64,000 nucleotides of DNA from the NCBI GenBank assembly GCA_965222895.1, contig CBDCVB010000002.1, forward strand, positions 620,001 through 684,000, written 5' to 3'. A program made the position numbers and the translations under genes. Below are positions 8,601 to 16,762 of this stretch, in pieces. Source of the stretch: Bin87 sp965222895 (GTDB lineage Bacteria; Chloroflexota; Dehalococcoidia; Lucifugimonadales; UBA3495). The notes beneath the pieces are model-generated. The model had not been told where the DNA came from, made no database searches, and saw nothing but the letters and a program-made list of their open reading frames with translations. Within the stretch, counting starts at the first letter, position 1; every line of letters starts with the position of its first letter.

Positions 8601-8640
8601 GGGACGCAAGAGGAGGGGACGCAAGAGGAGGGGACGCAAG
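8601..8640. repeat. 15-bp tandem repeat, 2.7 copies
   Basis: GGGACGCAAGAGGAG begins at 8601 and 8616 and a partial copy at 8631. The array lies just upstream of the start codon of the 136-residue hypothetical gene and past the rpmE stop. Confidence 0.85.
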
Positions 8641-8741
8641 CTGGTTGGGACAAGTGCAACGAGTGCCTCGGTTTGCCCGATAGCAAAACGGGAGCCGGTG
8701 GCGGCTCCCGTTGCGGGTTTCTGGCGCCAACAGTTGCGGCG

Positions 8742-8945
8742 TCAGTCGTCCAGGTTGAACCTGCGCCGCATTCGTTCGATGCGCCCCTGGGTATCGACGA
8801 TGCGCTGTTCGCCCGTGTAGAACGGGTGGCAACGTCCGCAAACTTCGACGCGCATGGCCGGTTTGGTTGCGCCAGTCTGGAATACGTTGCCGCAAGAGCA
8901 GGTGACGGTGGCACTGAAGTACTGGGGGTGAATATCTGCTTTCAT
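8742..8945 (-). CDS. rpmE: 50S ribosomal protein L31, zinc-binding type
   Basis: 67 residues with the full L31 pattern: an N-terminal MKADIHPQYF, then Cys16 and Cys18 (TCSCGN), then Cys36 and Cys39 (CGRCHPFYTGEQ) as zinc ligands, and the closing DTQGRIERMRRRF. The four cysteines mark it as the zinc-containing C+ form, which can be exchanged for a Cys-free paralogue under zinc limitation in some bacteria; no paralogue is in the window. It is the third gene of an rplU-rpmA-rpmE operon, 12 bases after rpmA. Confidence 0.96.
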   Translation of the reverse strand: MKADIHPQYFSATVTCSCGNVFQTGATKPAMRVEVCGRCHPFYTGEQRIVDTQGRIERMRRRFNLDD

Positions 8946-8957
8946 GTTGTTCGCTTC

Positions 8958-9236
8958 CTAAGCGGCCACTGCTTCGGCAGCAACCACGGGGTACACGCTG
9001 ACCCGGCGACGACCCTTGGCCGCCCACTCGAAGGTTACCTCGCCGTCCACCTTGGCGAAAATGGTGTGGTCCCGGCCCAATCCAACGTTGGTTCCTGGCA
9101 GGATGCGAGTGCCACGCTGGCGGATGATGATGGATCCGCAACTGACCCGTTCGCCACCGTAGCGCTTGACGCCCAGGCGTTTTGCATTGCTATCACGACC
9201 GTTATTGGTACTGCCGCCAGCCTTTTTGTGGGCCAT
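8958..9236 (-). CDS. rpmA: 50S ribosomal protein L27
   Basis: 92 residues. It begins MAHKKAGGSTNNGRDSNAKR, the flexible N-terminal arm that reaches the peptidyl-transferase centre, followed by the beta-sandwich GGERVSCGSIIIRQRGT and TIFAKVDGEVTFE. There is no extra N-terminal prepeptide of the kind cleaved in Firmicutes. The gene lies four bases after rplU, the usual partner. The C-terminus (SVYPVVAAEAVAA) is slightly longer and more Ala-rich than in E. coli. Confidence 0.97.
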   Translation of the reverse strand: MAHKKAGGSTNNGRDSNAKRLGVKRYGGERVSCGSIIIRQRGTRILPGTNVGLGRDHTIFAKVDGEVTFEWAAKGRRRVSVYPVVAAEAVAA

Positions 9237-9240
9237 GGGT

Positions 9241-9561
9241 TTAGCCTCCGCTCTCGATGTCCTGAATCAGGATACGAGTATAGTTCTGCCGATGCCCTCG
9301 CTTGCGACGGTATCGGGTTTTGGCCTTGTATTTGTAAACGATTATCTTCTTGTCTTTGTAGTGGGACTGCACCTGTGCGATGACGCGGGCGCCGGCCACG
9401 TTGGGGGTGCCGAAACGCATTTCCCCATCGCGCGAGACAGCCAGCACCTCATCGAACTGAGTCGTGGCCCCTTCTTCAGCGGTCAACAGCTCAACGTCAA
9501 GCACGTCGCCGGGCGAGACGCGGTACTGCTTACCGCCGGTTTTAACGATTGCATAATCCAT
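9241..9561 (-). CDS. rplU: 50S ribosomal protein L21
   Basis: 106 residues. Recognised by MDYAIVKTGGKQYRVSPGD at the start, the DVELL strand, and the basic KTRYRRKRGHRQNYTRILIQDI stretch near the end, which contacts 23S rRNA. First gene of the rplU-rpmA-rpmE operon; obgE, often next to this pair, is not here. A good promoter lies about 30 bases upstream at 9589-9618. Confidence 0.97.
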   Translation of the reverse strand: MDYAIVKTGGKQYRVSPGDVLDVELLTAEEGATTQFDEVLAVSRDGEMRFGTPNVAGARVIAQVQSHYKDKKIIVYKYKAKTRYRRKRGHRQNYTRILIQDIESGG

Positions 9562-9588
9562 CGGAAAACAACTCCCAAACGGCTTATC

Positions 9589-9618
9589 ATCTTATTGGCC
9601 AGCGTCTGCGGATGTCAA
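9589..9618 (-). promoter_or_regulatory. Sigma-70-type promoter for rplU
   Basis: Read on the minus strand: TTGACA (9618-9613), an 18-base spacer, then TAAGAT (9594-9589). The -10 ends about 27 bases before the rplU start codon. Confidence 0.7.
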
Positions 9619-9835
9619 GATGAACCGCCGTCGCATTCAGGTTTATCTTGCTATCAATTACCCTCTCCTTCCGGAGATGGCTGGAAATCAGGATTGATTA
9701 TAGATGGTAAGTTGTGGCTCGGTAAATTCATGCGGGGATGATCCTTCGACACGCTGGGGATGAGCGGCGGCGTATGTTGGGCGGCGCTTGTTGGACGGGT
9801 AATGGCGGGGTTCTGCGTTTGGGGCGGTGTTTTGG

Positions 9836-9865
9836 TTGACATTATGTTGGTGGCGTGGGTACAAT
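9836..9865 (+). promoter_or_regulatory. Sigma-70-type promoter for the ribosomal superoperon
   Basis: A perfect TTGACA at 9836-9841, an 18-base spacer and TACAAT at 9860-9865, 49 bases before the rpsL ATG. No equally good promoter is seen in the short gaps within the following 21 kb, so it may drive the whole gene string. Confidence 0.75.
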
Positions 9866-9914
9866 TTCTCGTTGCTGTGTCGGATTTTGACCCGGCCGTA
9901 GCGAAGGAATAATT

Positions 9915-10325
9915 ATGCCTACTGTAAATCAATTGATTCGAAAAGGGCGCAAACCGGTACGCAAAGGTACCAAGGCGCCAGCCCTGCACTGGGTTCAGAA
10001 CTCGCTGCGCAACCGGACCAAATGGGGTCCCGGCTGCCCCCAGCGACGGGGCGTTTGCATCCAGGTGCGAACCATGACACCGAAGAAGCCCAACTCGGCG
10101 CTGCGCAAAATTTGCCGCGTCAGGCTGACCAACGGGGTAGAAGTAACCGCCTACATCGGCGGCGAAGGCCACAACCTTCAGGAGCACTCCGTGGTGTTGA
10201 TCCGGGGCGGCCGCGTCAAGGATCTGCCCGGGGTACGCTACCACGTGGTACGCAGCAATCTGGACACCGAAGGCGTAGACGGCCGCCGACAGGGTCGTAG
10301 CAAGTACGGCACCCGCAAAGGCTAG
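9915..10325 (+). CDS. rpsL: 30S ribosomal protein S12
   Basis: 136 residues, decoding-centre protein. The conserved TPKKPNSALRK loop (Lys57/Lys58, equivalent to E. coli Lys42/43, where streptomycin resistance maps) and the GHNLQEHSVVLIRGGRVKDLPGVRYH segment are intact and wild-type. Relative to E. coli there is a ~13-residue insert before CPQRRGVC, as in many Gram-positive and Chloroflexota proteins. First gene after the superoperon promoter. Confidence 0.98.
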   Translation: MPTVNQLIRKGRKPVRKGTKAPALHWVQNSLRNRTKWGPGCPQRRGVCIQVRTMTPKKPNSALRKICRVRLTNGVEVTAYIGGEGHNLQEHSVVLIRGGRVKDLPGVRYHVVRSNLDTEGVDGRRQGRSKYGTRKG

Positions 10326-10354
10326 ACAACGCCTCCCGAAATACCGCGAAAATA

Positions 10355-10375
10355 CACCCCCGTCTGCCGGGGGTG
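10355..10375 (+). other. Intercistronic hairpin between rpsL and rpsG
   Basis: CACCCCCG and CGGGGGTG pair perfectly (8 bp) around a TCTGC loop. No T-run follows, so it is more likely an mRNA stability or partial attenuation structure than a terminator. Confidence 0.5.
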
Positions 10376-10426
10376 GCTTGCTCTAAAGAACAGACACCCC
10401 AGGCTGAAGGAAAAGGTAGAACTGAT

Positions 10427-10897
10427 ATGTCGCGACGACGACGGGCCGAACCACGAATCATAAAAGCGGATCCGCGCTACAACAACCTGGAATTATCCAA
10501 GTTCATCAATCGGGTGATGCTTAAGGGCAAGAAATCAGTCGCCCAGCGGGTAGTCTACGATGCGCTGGAGCTGGTGCGATCGGACTCCAACCAGGATCCG
10601 ATGAGCATTTTTTCCACGGCGTTGCGCAATGCCACGCCCCTAGTAGAAGTCCGGCCCCGCCGAGTCGGTGGCGCGACCTATCAGGTGCCAGTGGAACTAC
10701 GCACCTCACGGAGCGAAGCCCTGGCGATGCGTTGGATCATCCGGGGCGCCCGCGCTCGCAACGGTATGCGCATGGCTCGCGGGTTGGCCAACGAATTCAT
10801 GGACGCCGCCCGCGGCGAGGGTACCGCCGTCCGTCGCAAGGACGAGTTGCACCGCATGGCAGAGGCCAACCGGGCCTTCGTACACTACCGCCGATAA
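10427..10897 (+). CDS. rpsG: 30S ribosomal protein S7
   Basis: 156 residues. It nucleates assembly of the 30S head. The canonical opening MSRRRRAEPR fixes the ATG at 10427; the open frame extends 18 codons upstream without homology. The core reads KFINRVMLKGKKSVAQRVVYDALE and the C-terminal helix MAEANRAFVHYRR, with the usual beta-hairpin RVGGATYQVPVEL. AAGGAAAAGG precedes the start. In E. coli this protein represses the str operon; whether it does here is unknown. Confidence 0.98.
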   Translation: MSRRRRAEPRIIKADPRYNNLELSKFINRVMLKGKKSVAQRVVYDALELVRSDSNQDPMSIFSTALRNATPLVEVRPRRVGGATYQVPVELRTSRSEALAMRWIIRGARARNGMRMARGLANEFMDAARGEGTAVRRKDELHRMAEANRAFVHYRR

Positions 10898-10993
10898 ACG
10901 GGATTCGCGGTCTCCAAACCAGATAACGACTCGGCAATCCATAACAGTCAATACAATACCGAATCACGACCAGCAGGTGCCAGCAACTCACGC

Positions 10994-13075
10994 ATGACTA
11001 TAGTTCAAGCCCCGGCCAAGCAAATTCGCAATATCGGATTTATCGCCCACATCGATGCCGGCAAAACCACCGTTACTGAGCGCGTGCTCTACTTGACGGG
11101 CCGCATCCGAAAGGTCGGTGGTGTCGACCAGGGCACGACCGCAATGGACTGGATGCCCCAGGAAAAAGAGCGGGGCATCACCATCACTGCGGCGGCAACC
11201 ACCGCCTATTGGCGGGACCATCAGGTCAACATCATCGACACGCCGGGCCACGTTGACTTCACCGCCGAGGTGGAGCGCAGCTTACGGGTGCTGGACGGCG
11301 GCATCGTCGTCCTGGACGCCGTGGCCGGTGTGCAACCGCAGTCGGAAACCGTCTGGCGGCAGGCCGATACTTACGACGTGCCGCGCATCTGCTTCGTCAA
11401 TAAGATGGACCGGGTGGGAGCATCCTACGAGCGAACCATTGAATCGGTGCGCCGGCGCCTGAAGGGCAACGCAGTGGCAGTGCAGGTGCCCATCGGCGCG
11501 GAGGACACGTTCCGCGGCGTGGTTGACCTGATTGAAGGCCAGGCTATCATGTACTCCGACGGCAGGGATGATGTGGGTGAACCGCCCGAAATCATTCCGG
11601 TGCCCGCCGAGTACGAACAGGCCTATCTGGACTACCGTCAGGCGATGGTGGAGAAGATTGTCGAAACCGACGAAGCCCTGCTGATCAAATATCTGGAAGG
11701 CGAAGAGATTTGCGCCGACGACCTGCGGAAAGCGCTCCGCAATGCCACCATCAATCGGGAGATTGTGCCAGTGCTGTGCGGCAGCGCAATGCGCGGCAAA
11801 GGCATTCACCCGCTGCTGGATGCCATCATCTGCTACTTGCCCTCTCCGCTGGACGTGCCGGCCGTTGAAGGGATTGTTCCCGGCACGGAAGAAACGGAAT
11901 TTCGAGAACCCATTGACAGCGAACCGCTGTCCGCCCTGGCCTTCAAGGTAGTTATCGACCCCTACGTGGGGCGTTTGGTATTCCTGCGAATCTACTCGGG
12001 AACCGTCGGAGCGGGCGCGGCGGTGCGCAACGTTACCCGCGGCAACCGGGAGCGCATGGGGCGCCTGTTGCGGATGCACGCCAACCACCGGGAAGAGCTG
12101 GAGGTGATTACCGCTGGCAATATCTGTGCTGCCGTTGGCTTGAAAGACACCTTCACCGGCGACACGATTTGCAGCGAACAGAAGCCCATCATCCTTGAAC
12201 CACCCCATTTCCCGGAACCGGTGGTGTCGGTGGCCATTGAGCCGGCAACGCGCGCCGACCAGGACAAGCTGGGTGAAGCGATGCGCAAATTGTCCGAAGA
12301 AGACCCCACGTTTGTGGTGCGCTTCAACGACGAAACCGGGCAAACCATCATCTCCGGCATGGGCGAACTGCACCTGGAAGTGCTGGTGGACCGGATGCGC
12401 CGGGAATTCGACGTTGAGGCCAGGGTTGGCCGGCCCCGGGTCGCTTACCGCGAAACCATCACCCAGGCGATTCGCGTTGAAGGGCGTTTTGTGCGCCAGA
12501 CCGGCGGCCACGGCCAGTACGGCCACGTTTGGCTACGGCTGGAACCGCAGGAACGCGGCGCCGGCAACTCGTTCGTCGACGGCACCTCCGGCGGGGTGAT
12601 ACCACGGCAATTCATTCCGGCGGTTGAGGCTGGCGTGAAGCAGGGACTGGACAACGGGCCGCTGGGCGGGTATCCTCTTGTCGATCTCAAAGTCACGTTG
12701 GTGGACGGCAGCTTCCATGCTGTGGACTCGTCGGAGATGGCCTTTCGCTCTGCGGGGATGATTGCCCTGCGAGACGGAACCAAGCGGGCCGCTCCGGTGT
12801 TGCAGCAACCCATCTTTGAGATGGAAGTGGTAACGCCCGGCGAATACCTTAGTGATGTGCTCGGCGACCTGGGAGGTCGTCGCGCTCAGATTCGTAGTAT
12901 CGAAGGTCAGGATGACCTCCAGACGGTGCGGGCGATGATTCCCCTTGGGGAAACTTTTGCTTATACTACGGCGCTGCGGTCGCTGTCCCGTGGTCGAGCT
13001 TCATACACCATGGAGTTCAAGCACTACGAACCGGTGCCGGAGCACATTCTGCGCAGCATCGCCAACAAGAACTAG
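10994..13075 (+). CDS. fusA: Elongation factor G
   Basis: 693 residues, the translocation GTPase. All G motifs are present: AHIDAGKTT (19-27), RGITI, DTPGH, NKMD and the SAM motif of G5. Domain II follows at about 290-390. Domain IV carries RQTGGHGQYGHVWL, and ALRDGTKRAAPVLQQPIFEMEVVTPGEYLSDVLGDLGGRR opens into domain V. In the classical str operon tuf follows fusA; here rpsJ comes next after 54 bases, so tuf must be elsewhere. Slightly diverged domain II/IV loops raise the possibility of an EF-G2-type paralogue, but the str-operon position favours the housekeeping enzyme. Confidence 0.96.
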   Translation: MTIVQAPAKQIRNIGFIAHIDAGKTTVTERVLYLTGRIRKVGGVDQGTTAMDWMPQEKERGITITAAATTAYWRDHQVNIIDTPGHVDFTAEVERSLRVLDGGIVVLDAVAGVQPQSETVWRQADTYDVPRICFVNKMDRVGASYERTIESVRRRLKGNAVAVQVPIGAEDTFRGVVDLIEGQAIMYSDGRDDVGEPPEIIPVPAEYEQAYLDYRQAMVEKIVETDEALLIKYLEGEEICADDLRKALRNATINREIVPVLCGSAMRGKGIHPLLDAIICYLPSPLDVPAVEGIVPGTEETEFREPIDSEPLSALAFKVVIDPYVGRLVFLRIYSGTVGAGAAVRNVTRGNRERMGRLLRMHANHREELEVITAGNICAAVGLKDTFTGDTICSEQKPIILEPPHFPEPVVSVAIEPATRADQDKLGEAMRKLSEEDPTFVVRFNDETGQTIISGMGELHLEVLVDRMRREFDVEARVGRPRVAYRETITQAIRVEGRFVRQTGGHGQYGHVWLRLEPQERGAGNSFVDGTSGGVIPRQFIPAVEAGVKQGLDNGPLGGYPLVDLKVTLVDGSFHAVDSSEMAFRSAGMIALRDGTKRAAPVLQQPIFEMEVVTPGEYLSDVLGDLGGRRAQIRSIEGQDDLQTVRAMIPLGETFAYTTALRSLSRGRASYTMEFKHYEPVPEHILRSIANKN

Positions 13076-13129
13076 CGGCTTCGCCCGTCGAAACCGCGCC
13101 GACACATCGGAGAGTAACTACAGAGAATT

Positions 13130-13441
13130 ATGGTCACCAGGCAGCAAATGCGGATTATCCTCAAGGCGTTCGACCACAAGGTGCTGGACCAGTCCAGCGC
13201 GCAGATTGTGGAAACGGCTGAGCTGACCGGGGCCCGCGTGGCCGGGCCGGTGCCTCTGCCCACGCAGATCCGTCGGTTCTGCGTCATTCGTGGCCCTCAC
13301 GTTGACAAAGATTCACGGGAGCATTTCGAGATTCGCACGCACAAGCGCCTGCTGGACATCATGGAACCGACCAGCAAGACGATTGACGCTTTGACCAGGC
13401 TCAATATGCCGGCGGGGGTAGATATTTCCATCAAGCTCTAA
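13130..13441 (+). CDS. rpsJ: 30S ribosomal protein S10
   Basis: 103 residues. Typical strand IRIILKAFDH appears as MRIILKAFDHKVLD, followed by VAGPVPLPTQIRRF and the KDSREHFEIRTHKRLLDI loop region; the C-terminus NMPAGVDISIKL is complete. S10 also serves as NusE in antitermination. It starts at an ATG with a short extra MVTRQQ. First gene of the S10 block, directly downstream of fusA with no promoter visible between them. Confidence 0.98.
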   Translation: MVTRQQMRIILKAFDHKVLDQSSAQIVETAELTGARVAGPVPLPTQIRRFCVIRGPHVDKDSREHFEIRTHKRLLDIMEPTSKTIDALTRLNMPAGVDISIKL

Positions 13442-13567
13442 TTGGGCTTGGGTTAGCTACACCAACGTCGCAAACATGACCCACCGGCCGGCGGCAGGCC
13501 CTGAGCCACCGCCGCCGTTTTATCTGTCAAAAGCAGCCAAACCGGCCACACTTCACAGGCAACCAAT

Positions 13568-14209
13568 ATGCTAACGGCGCTTCTAGGGAAAAAGATCGGC
13601 ATGACCCAGGTGTTCAACGACGCCGGACTGGTGCAACCCGTGACCATCATCGAAGTCGGCCCGTGCGCGGTTACTCAAATCCGCACCGTCGAGAAGGATG
13701 GTTACCAGTCGATTCAGTTGGGTTTCGGACGCACTCGCAAGCCCAACAAACCTGAAGCCGGCCACCTGCGGGGCAGCCAGATTGGGCGTCGCCTGCAAGA
13801 AGTTGCCACCGACGACATCAGCGAGCACGCAGTAGGGCAACTGGTTACCGTCGATATGTTCGAGCCCGGCGAAATTGTAGACGTCATTGGCAAATCCAAG
13901 GGCAAGGGCTTTGCCGGCACCATGAAGCGCCACGGCTTCCACGGGGGCCCGCGCACCCACGGCCAATCCGACCGGCAGCGTGCTCCCGGTTCCATCGGCG
14001 GCGGCACCACTCCGGGCAAGGTCTTCAAGGGCCTCAAGATGTCCGGACACATGGGCAACCGTCGGGTTACGAGCAAGGGTCTGGAAGTAGTGCAGGTGGA
14101 CGCGGAACGGAACCTGCTGATGGTGAAAGGCGGCATCCCAGGCGCTCCCAACAGCCCTGTTACAATCCGAAAAACCGGCAAACGCAAGTCGTTGACTAGC
14201 GCAAATTAG
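13568..14209 (+). CDS. rplC: 50S ribosomal protein L3
   Basis: 213 residues. Starts MLTALLGKKIGMTQVF, typical of the family. The long loop that enters the peptidyl-transferase region reads GFAGTMKRHGFHGGPRTHGQ, followed by RAPGSIGGGTTPGKVFKGLKMSGHMG. The glutamine in THGQSD is the residue methylated by PrmB in E. coli. The 126-base gap before it is the longest within the ribosomal cluster and shows no clear promoter. Confidence 0.98.
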   Translation: MLTALLGKKIGMTQVFNDAGLVQPVTIIEVGPCAVTQIRTVEKDGYQSIQLGFGRTRKPNKPEAGHLRGSQIGRRLQEVATDDISEHAVGQLVTVDMFEPGEIVDVIGKSKGKGFAGTMKRHGFHGGPRTHGQSDRQRAPGSIGGGTTPGKVFKGLKMSGHMGNRRVTSKGLEVVQVDAERNLLMVKGGIPGAPNSPVTIRKTGKRKSLTSAN

Positions 14210-14242
14210 CCAGGAACCGTTTAGCAAGGAACCATCCCGAAA

Positions 14243-14908
14243 ATGGAACTTCCCGTAATCAACCGGAACGGCCACGCCATCGACACCATCATCATTGATG
14301 ACGGCGTTTTCAACGTGCCGATGAACCAGACGCTGGTTCATCAAGCCATGGTCATCTATCAGCTCAACCAGCGCCAGGGCACCCACTCGACGCGGACCCG
14401 CGCCGAGGTGTCGGGCGGCGGTCGCAAACCCTGGATACAAAAGCACACCGGCCGGGCCCGGCAGGGTAGCATCCGGTCACCGCAATGGCGGCATGGCGGC
14501 ATCGCCTTCGGCCCCAAGCCTCGCGATTATCGCAAGGCCCTGCCCAGAGCCATGCGCCGCAACGCCCTGAAGTGCGTCATCTCCGAAAAGATTCGCCAGG
14601 GAAGGCTCATGTGCATCGACTCATTGGCGCACCTGGACGGACGCACCAAGTCCATGACCCAGCTGCTGCAAAGCCTCAGTGTTTCCGGTTCATTATTGAT
14701 CGTAACCCAGGACGCTGACCAAAACGTGGTGCGGGCCGGCAGCAACCTGAAACAGGTTTGGACGTTGCCGTCGGACTTGGTTAACGCCAACGATGTGTTG
14801 AAACGGCAAACGGTTCTAATCACCGTGGATGCGGTGCGCCGTATCGAAGAGATTTGTAACGCCCCTCGACACCGAGCGCGGACAATCGCAGCGGAGGGCG
14901 CGGAATAA
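14243..14908 (+). CDS. rplD: 50S ribosomal protein L4
   Basis: 221 residues. The exit-tunnel loop HSTRTRAEVSGGGRKPWIQKHTGRARQGSIRSPQWRHGG region is present around residues 50-90, flanked by the globular domain (VNVPMNQTLVHQAM variant at the start, LITVDAVRRIEEI at the end). Residues in this loop are where macrolide resistance maps; nothing unusual is seen. Its TAA overlaps the rplW ATG by one base. In enterobacteria L4 represses the S10 operon. Confidence 0.97.
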   Translation: MELPVINRNGHAIDTIIIDDGVFNVPMNQTLVHQAMVIYQLNQRQGTHSTRTRAEVSGGGRKPWIQKHTGRARQGSIRSPQWRHGGIAFGPKPRDYRKALPRAMRRNALKCVISEKIRQGRLMCIDSLAHLDGRTKSMTQLLQSLSVSGSLLIVTQDADQNVVRAGSNLKQVWTLPSDLVNANDVLKRQTVLITVDAVRRIEEICNAPRHRARTIAAEGAE

Positions 14909-15192
14909 TGCATCTCACCGAAGTACTACTCAAACCCACCATCACTGAAAAAAGCACGCTCCTCCAGGAATCAGGGCAATACACCTTTCAGATTGCGCGC
15001 CGGGCTAACAAAACGCTGGTTAAGCAGGCCGTTGAGGCGAACTTCAACGTTACCGTGCTGAGCGTCAACATCACCGTCAATCGGGGCAAGCAGAAGCGTT
15101 ACGGCCCCCGTATCAAAAAGCAACCCGACATTAAGAAGGCAGTTGTTACCTTGAGGCCGGGCGACCGAATAGATTTGATTGAAGGTTTGTAG
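14908..15192 (+). CDS. rplW: 50S ribosomal protein L23
   Basis: 94 residues. Opens LTEVLLKPTITEKSTLL, includes the family's EANFNVTVLSVNITVNRGKQKRYG region, and closes VTLRPGDRIDLIEGL. L23 lies at the tunnel exit and docks trigger factor and SRP. The ATG overlaps the rplD stop (TAATG), so the pair is translationally coupled. Confidence 0.97.
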   Translation: MHLTEVLLKPTITEKSTLLQESGQYTFQIARRANKTLVKQAVEANFNVTVLSVNITVNRGKQKRYGPRIKKQPDIKKAVVTLRPGDRIDLIEGL

Positions 15193-15252
15193 TCCGTTCA
15201 CCAAGTGCCAACTGATGCCTTCTACCTACGTTAGTCAACGAGAGCGAATATT

Positions 15253-16089
15253 ATGCCGCTAAAAAACCTGCGCCCCATTACTCCGGGTACCCGCAATGCG
15301 GTGCGCCCTTCATTTGAAGAAATTACGACGAACAAGCCGGAAAAGTCGTTGCTGGAACCGTTGCAGAAACGGGGTGGCCGCAACAACCGAGGGCAAATCA
15401 CCGCCTTCCATCGGGGCGGCGGATCGCGCCGGATGTACCGCAAAGTTGATTTTAAACGGCGCAAGGACGGCGTTCCGGCGACCGTGAAAACCATCGAGTA
15501 CGATCCCAACCGAACGACTCGTATCGCACTGCTGCACTACGCGGACGGCGAAAAGTCGTACATCCTGGCCCCGGTGACCCTTTCTGTGGGCGACCATGTG
15601 GAATCCGGGCCAGCCGCTGAAATCAGCCCGGGCAATTCGCTGCCGCTGCGTAACATCCCCACGGGAACGGTGGTACACAACCTGGAACTCACGCCGGGCC
15701 GGGGCGGTCAGCTGGTTCGCGGAGCCGGCACCGGCGCGCAGGTGCTGTCCCGTGAGGGAGAGTATGTGCTCATCCGGCTGCCTTCCGGGGAGATGCGACG
15801 CATTCTGCTCAGTTGTCGCGCCAGCGTCGGACAACTGTCCAACCCCGACCACAAAAACGAGAGCCTGGGCAAGGCCGGAGCAAACCGGCACCTGGGAAGG
15901 CGTCCTCACGTTCGCGGCGTTGCCAAGAACCCCGTAGACCACCCTCACGGTGGCGGTGAAGGACGCTCACCCATCGGTATGCCGGGCCCCAAGTCGCCCA
16001 CCGGCAAGCCAACGCTGGGGCACAAGACTCGCAACAAGAAAAAGACTTCCAACCGGTTCATTATCCGGGGACGTCGCCAACGTCGTTAG
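15253..16089 (+). CDS. rplB: 50S ribosomal protein L2
   Basis: 278 residues. Contains the RNA-binding domain (GRNNRGQITAFHRGGGSRRMYRKVDF) and the highly conserved VRGVAKNPVDHPHGGGEGR, whose histidine pair is near the peptidyl-transferase centre. The C-terminus LGHKTRNKKKTSNRFIIRGRRQRR is basic as expected. The N-terminus starts MPLKNLRPITPGTRNAVRPSF and is close to the normal length. Confidence 0.98.
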   Translation: MPLKNLRPITPGTRNAVRPSFEEITTNKPEKSLLEPLQKRGGRNNRGQITAFHRGGGSRRMYRKVDFKRRKDGVPATVKTIEYDPNRTTRIALLHYADGEKSYILAPVTLSVGDHVESGPAAEISPGNSLPLRNIPTGTVVHNLELTPGRGGQLVRGAGTGAQVLSREGEYVLIRLPSGEMRRILLSCRASVGQLSNPDHKNESLGKAGANRHLGRRPHVRGVAKNPVDHPHGGGEGRSPIGMPGPKSPTGKPTLGHKTRNKKKTSNRFIIRGRRQRR

Positions 16090-16125
16090 GACGTATCATC
16101 ACAAACTTTCAGGCGCTCGATTGCT

Positions 16126-16410
16126 ATGTCAAGGTCAGTAAAAAAGGGACCCTACGTCCACCCGAAACTGCTCAAAAAAGTTAATGCAGTGCGGGTATCC
16201 GGAGAAGCCACGGTCATTCGGACGTGGTCTCGCGACTCCATGATCATGCCCGAAATGGTGGGGCTGAATTTCGGCGTTCACGACGGCCGGCGGCATGTCC
16301 CGGTGTTCGTAACCGAAAACATGGTGGGCCACCGCATGGGCGAATTTGCCCCCACGCGCACCTATCGCGGACACGTCTCCCGCTCCGAGCGGGCCAGCCG
16401 GGTGAGGTGA
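16126..16410 (+). CDS. rpsS: 30S ribosomal protein S19
   Basis: 94 residues. Starts MSRSVKKGPYVHPKLLKKV and contains TWSRDSMIMPEMVGLNFGVHDGRRHVPVFV, then MVGHRMGEFAPTRTYRGH. S19 forms the S13-S19 dimer that contacts the A-site tRNA. Four bases separate it from rplV. Confidence 0.98.
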   Translation: MSRSVKKGPYVHPKLLKKVNAVRVSGEATVIRTWSRDSMIMPEMVGLNFGVHDGRRHVPVFVTENMVGHRMGEFAPTRTYRGHVSRSERASRVR

Positions 16411-16414
16411 CGTC

Positions 16415-16759
16415 ATGCCAGCAGTGAGGGCATTGGCCAAGCAAATTGGCGCGTCTCCCAAACGGCTCAAACCCATCATGGACGCCGTGCGGGGCAAATC
16501 GGTTAACGATGCACTGGACCAGCTCAGTCTGATGACTTCTCCCTGGGCGCGCACTGTGGCCAAAGTGGTGCAATCGGCGGCTTCCAATGCAGAGAACAAT
16601 GAGTTCATGAATCGGGATGGTCTCCGCATCACCCGAATATCGGCAGACCAGGCCCGCCCGATCAAGCGTTTTCGCCCGCGGGCCCGTGGCCGCATCGGTC
16701 GGGTTACCCGGCGATCTAGCCATATCATCATCGAAGTGGACGAGATAAGGGAGAACTAA
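16415..16759 (+). CDS. rplV: 50S ribosomal protein L22
   Basis: 114 residues. The N-terminal helix region VRALAKQIGASPKRLKPIMDAVRGKSV, the ALDQLSLMTSPWARTVAKVVQSAASNAENN core and the extended hairpin IKRFRPRARGRIGRVTRRSSHIIIEV that lines the exit tunnel are all present. Starts four bases after rpsS and ends three bases before rpsC. Confidence 0.98.
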   Translation: MPAVRALAKQIGASPKRLKPIMDAVRGKSVNDALDQLSLMTSPWARTVAKVVQSAASNAENNEFMNRDGLRITRISADQARPIKRFRPRARGRIGRVTRRSSHIIIEVDEIREN

Positions 16760-16762
16760 CCT

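Larger units (their letters stand above)
9562..9914. other. Divergent intergenic region between rplU and rpsL
   Basis: A 353-base gap with no credible gene. It holds two promoters reading in opposite directions, one for rplU-rpmA-rpmE and one for the str/S10/spc/alpha superoperon. I see no leader hairpin or ribosomal-protein binding site I can name. Confidence 0.7.

Noticed and set aside
9654..10244. Long minus-strand frame over the rpsL start and its promoter
   Set aside because: A shadow: it overlaps rpsL and both divergent promoters.
10355..10375. rpsL-rpsG hairpin as a terminator
   Set aside because: No T-run follows and the downstream genes are essential and lack another visible promoter.
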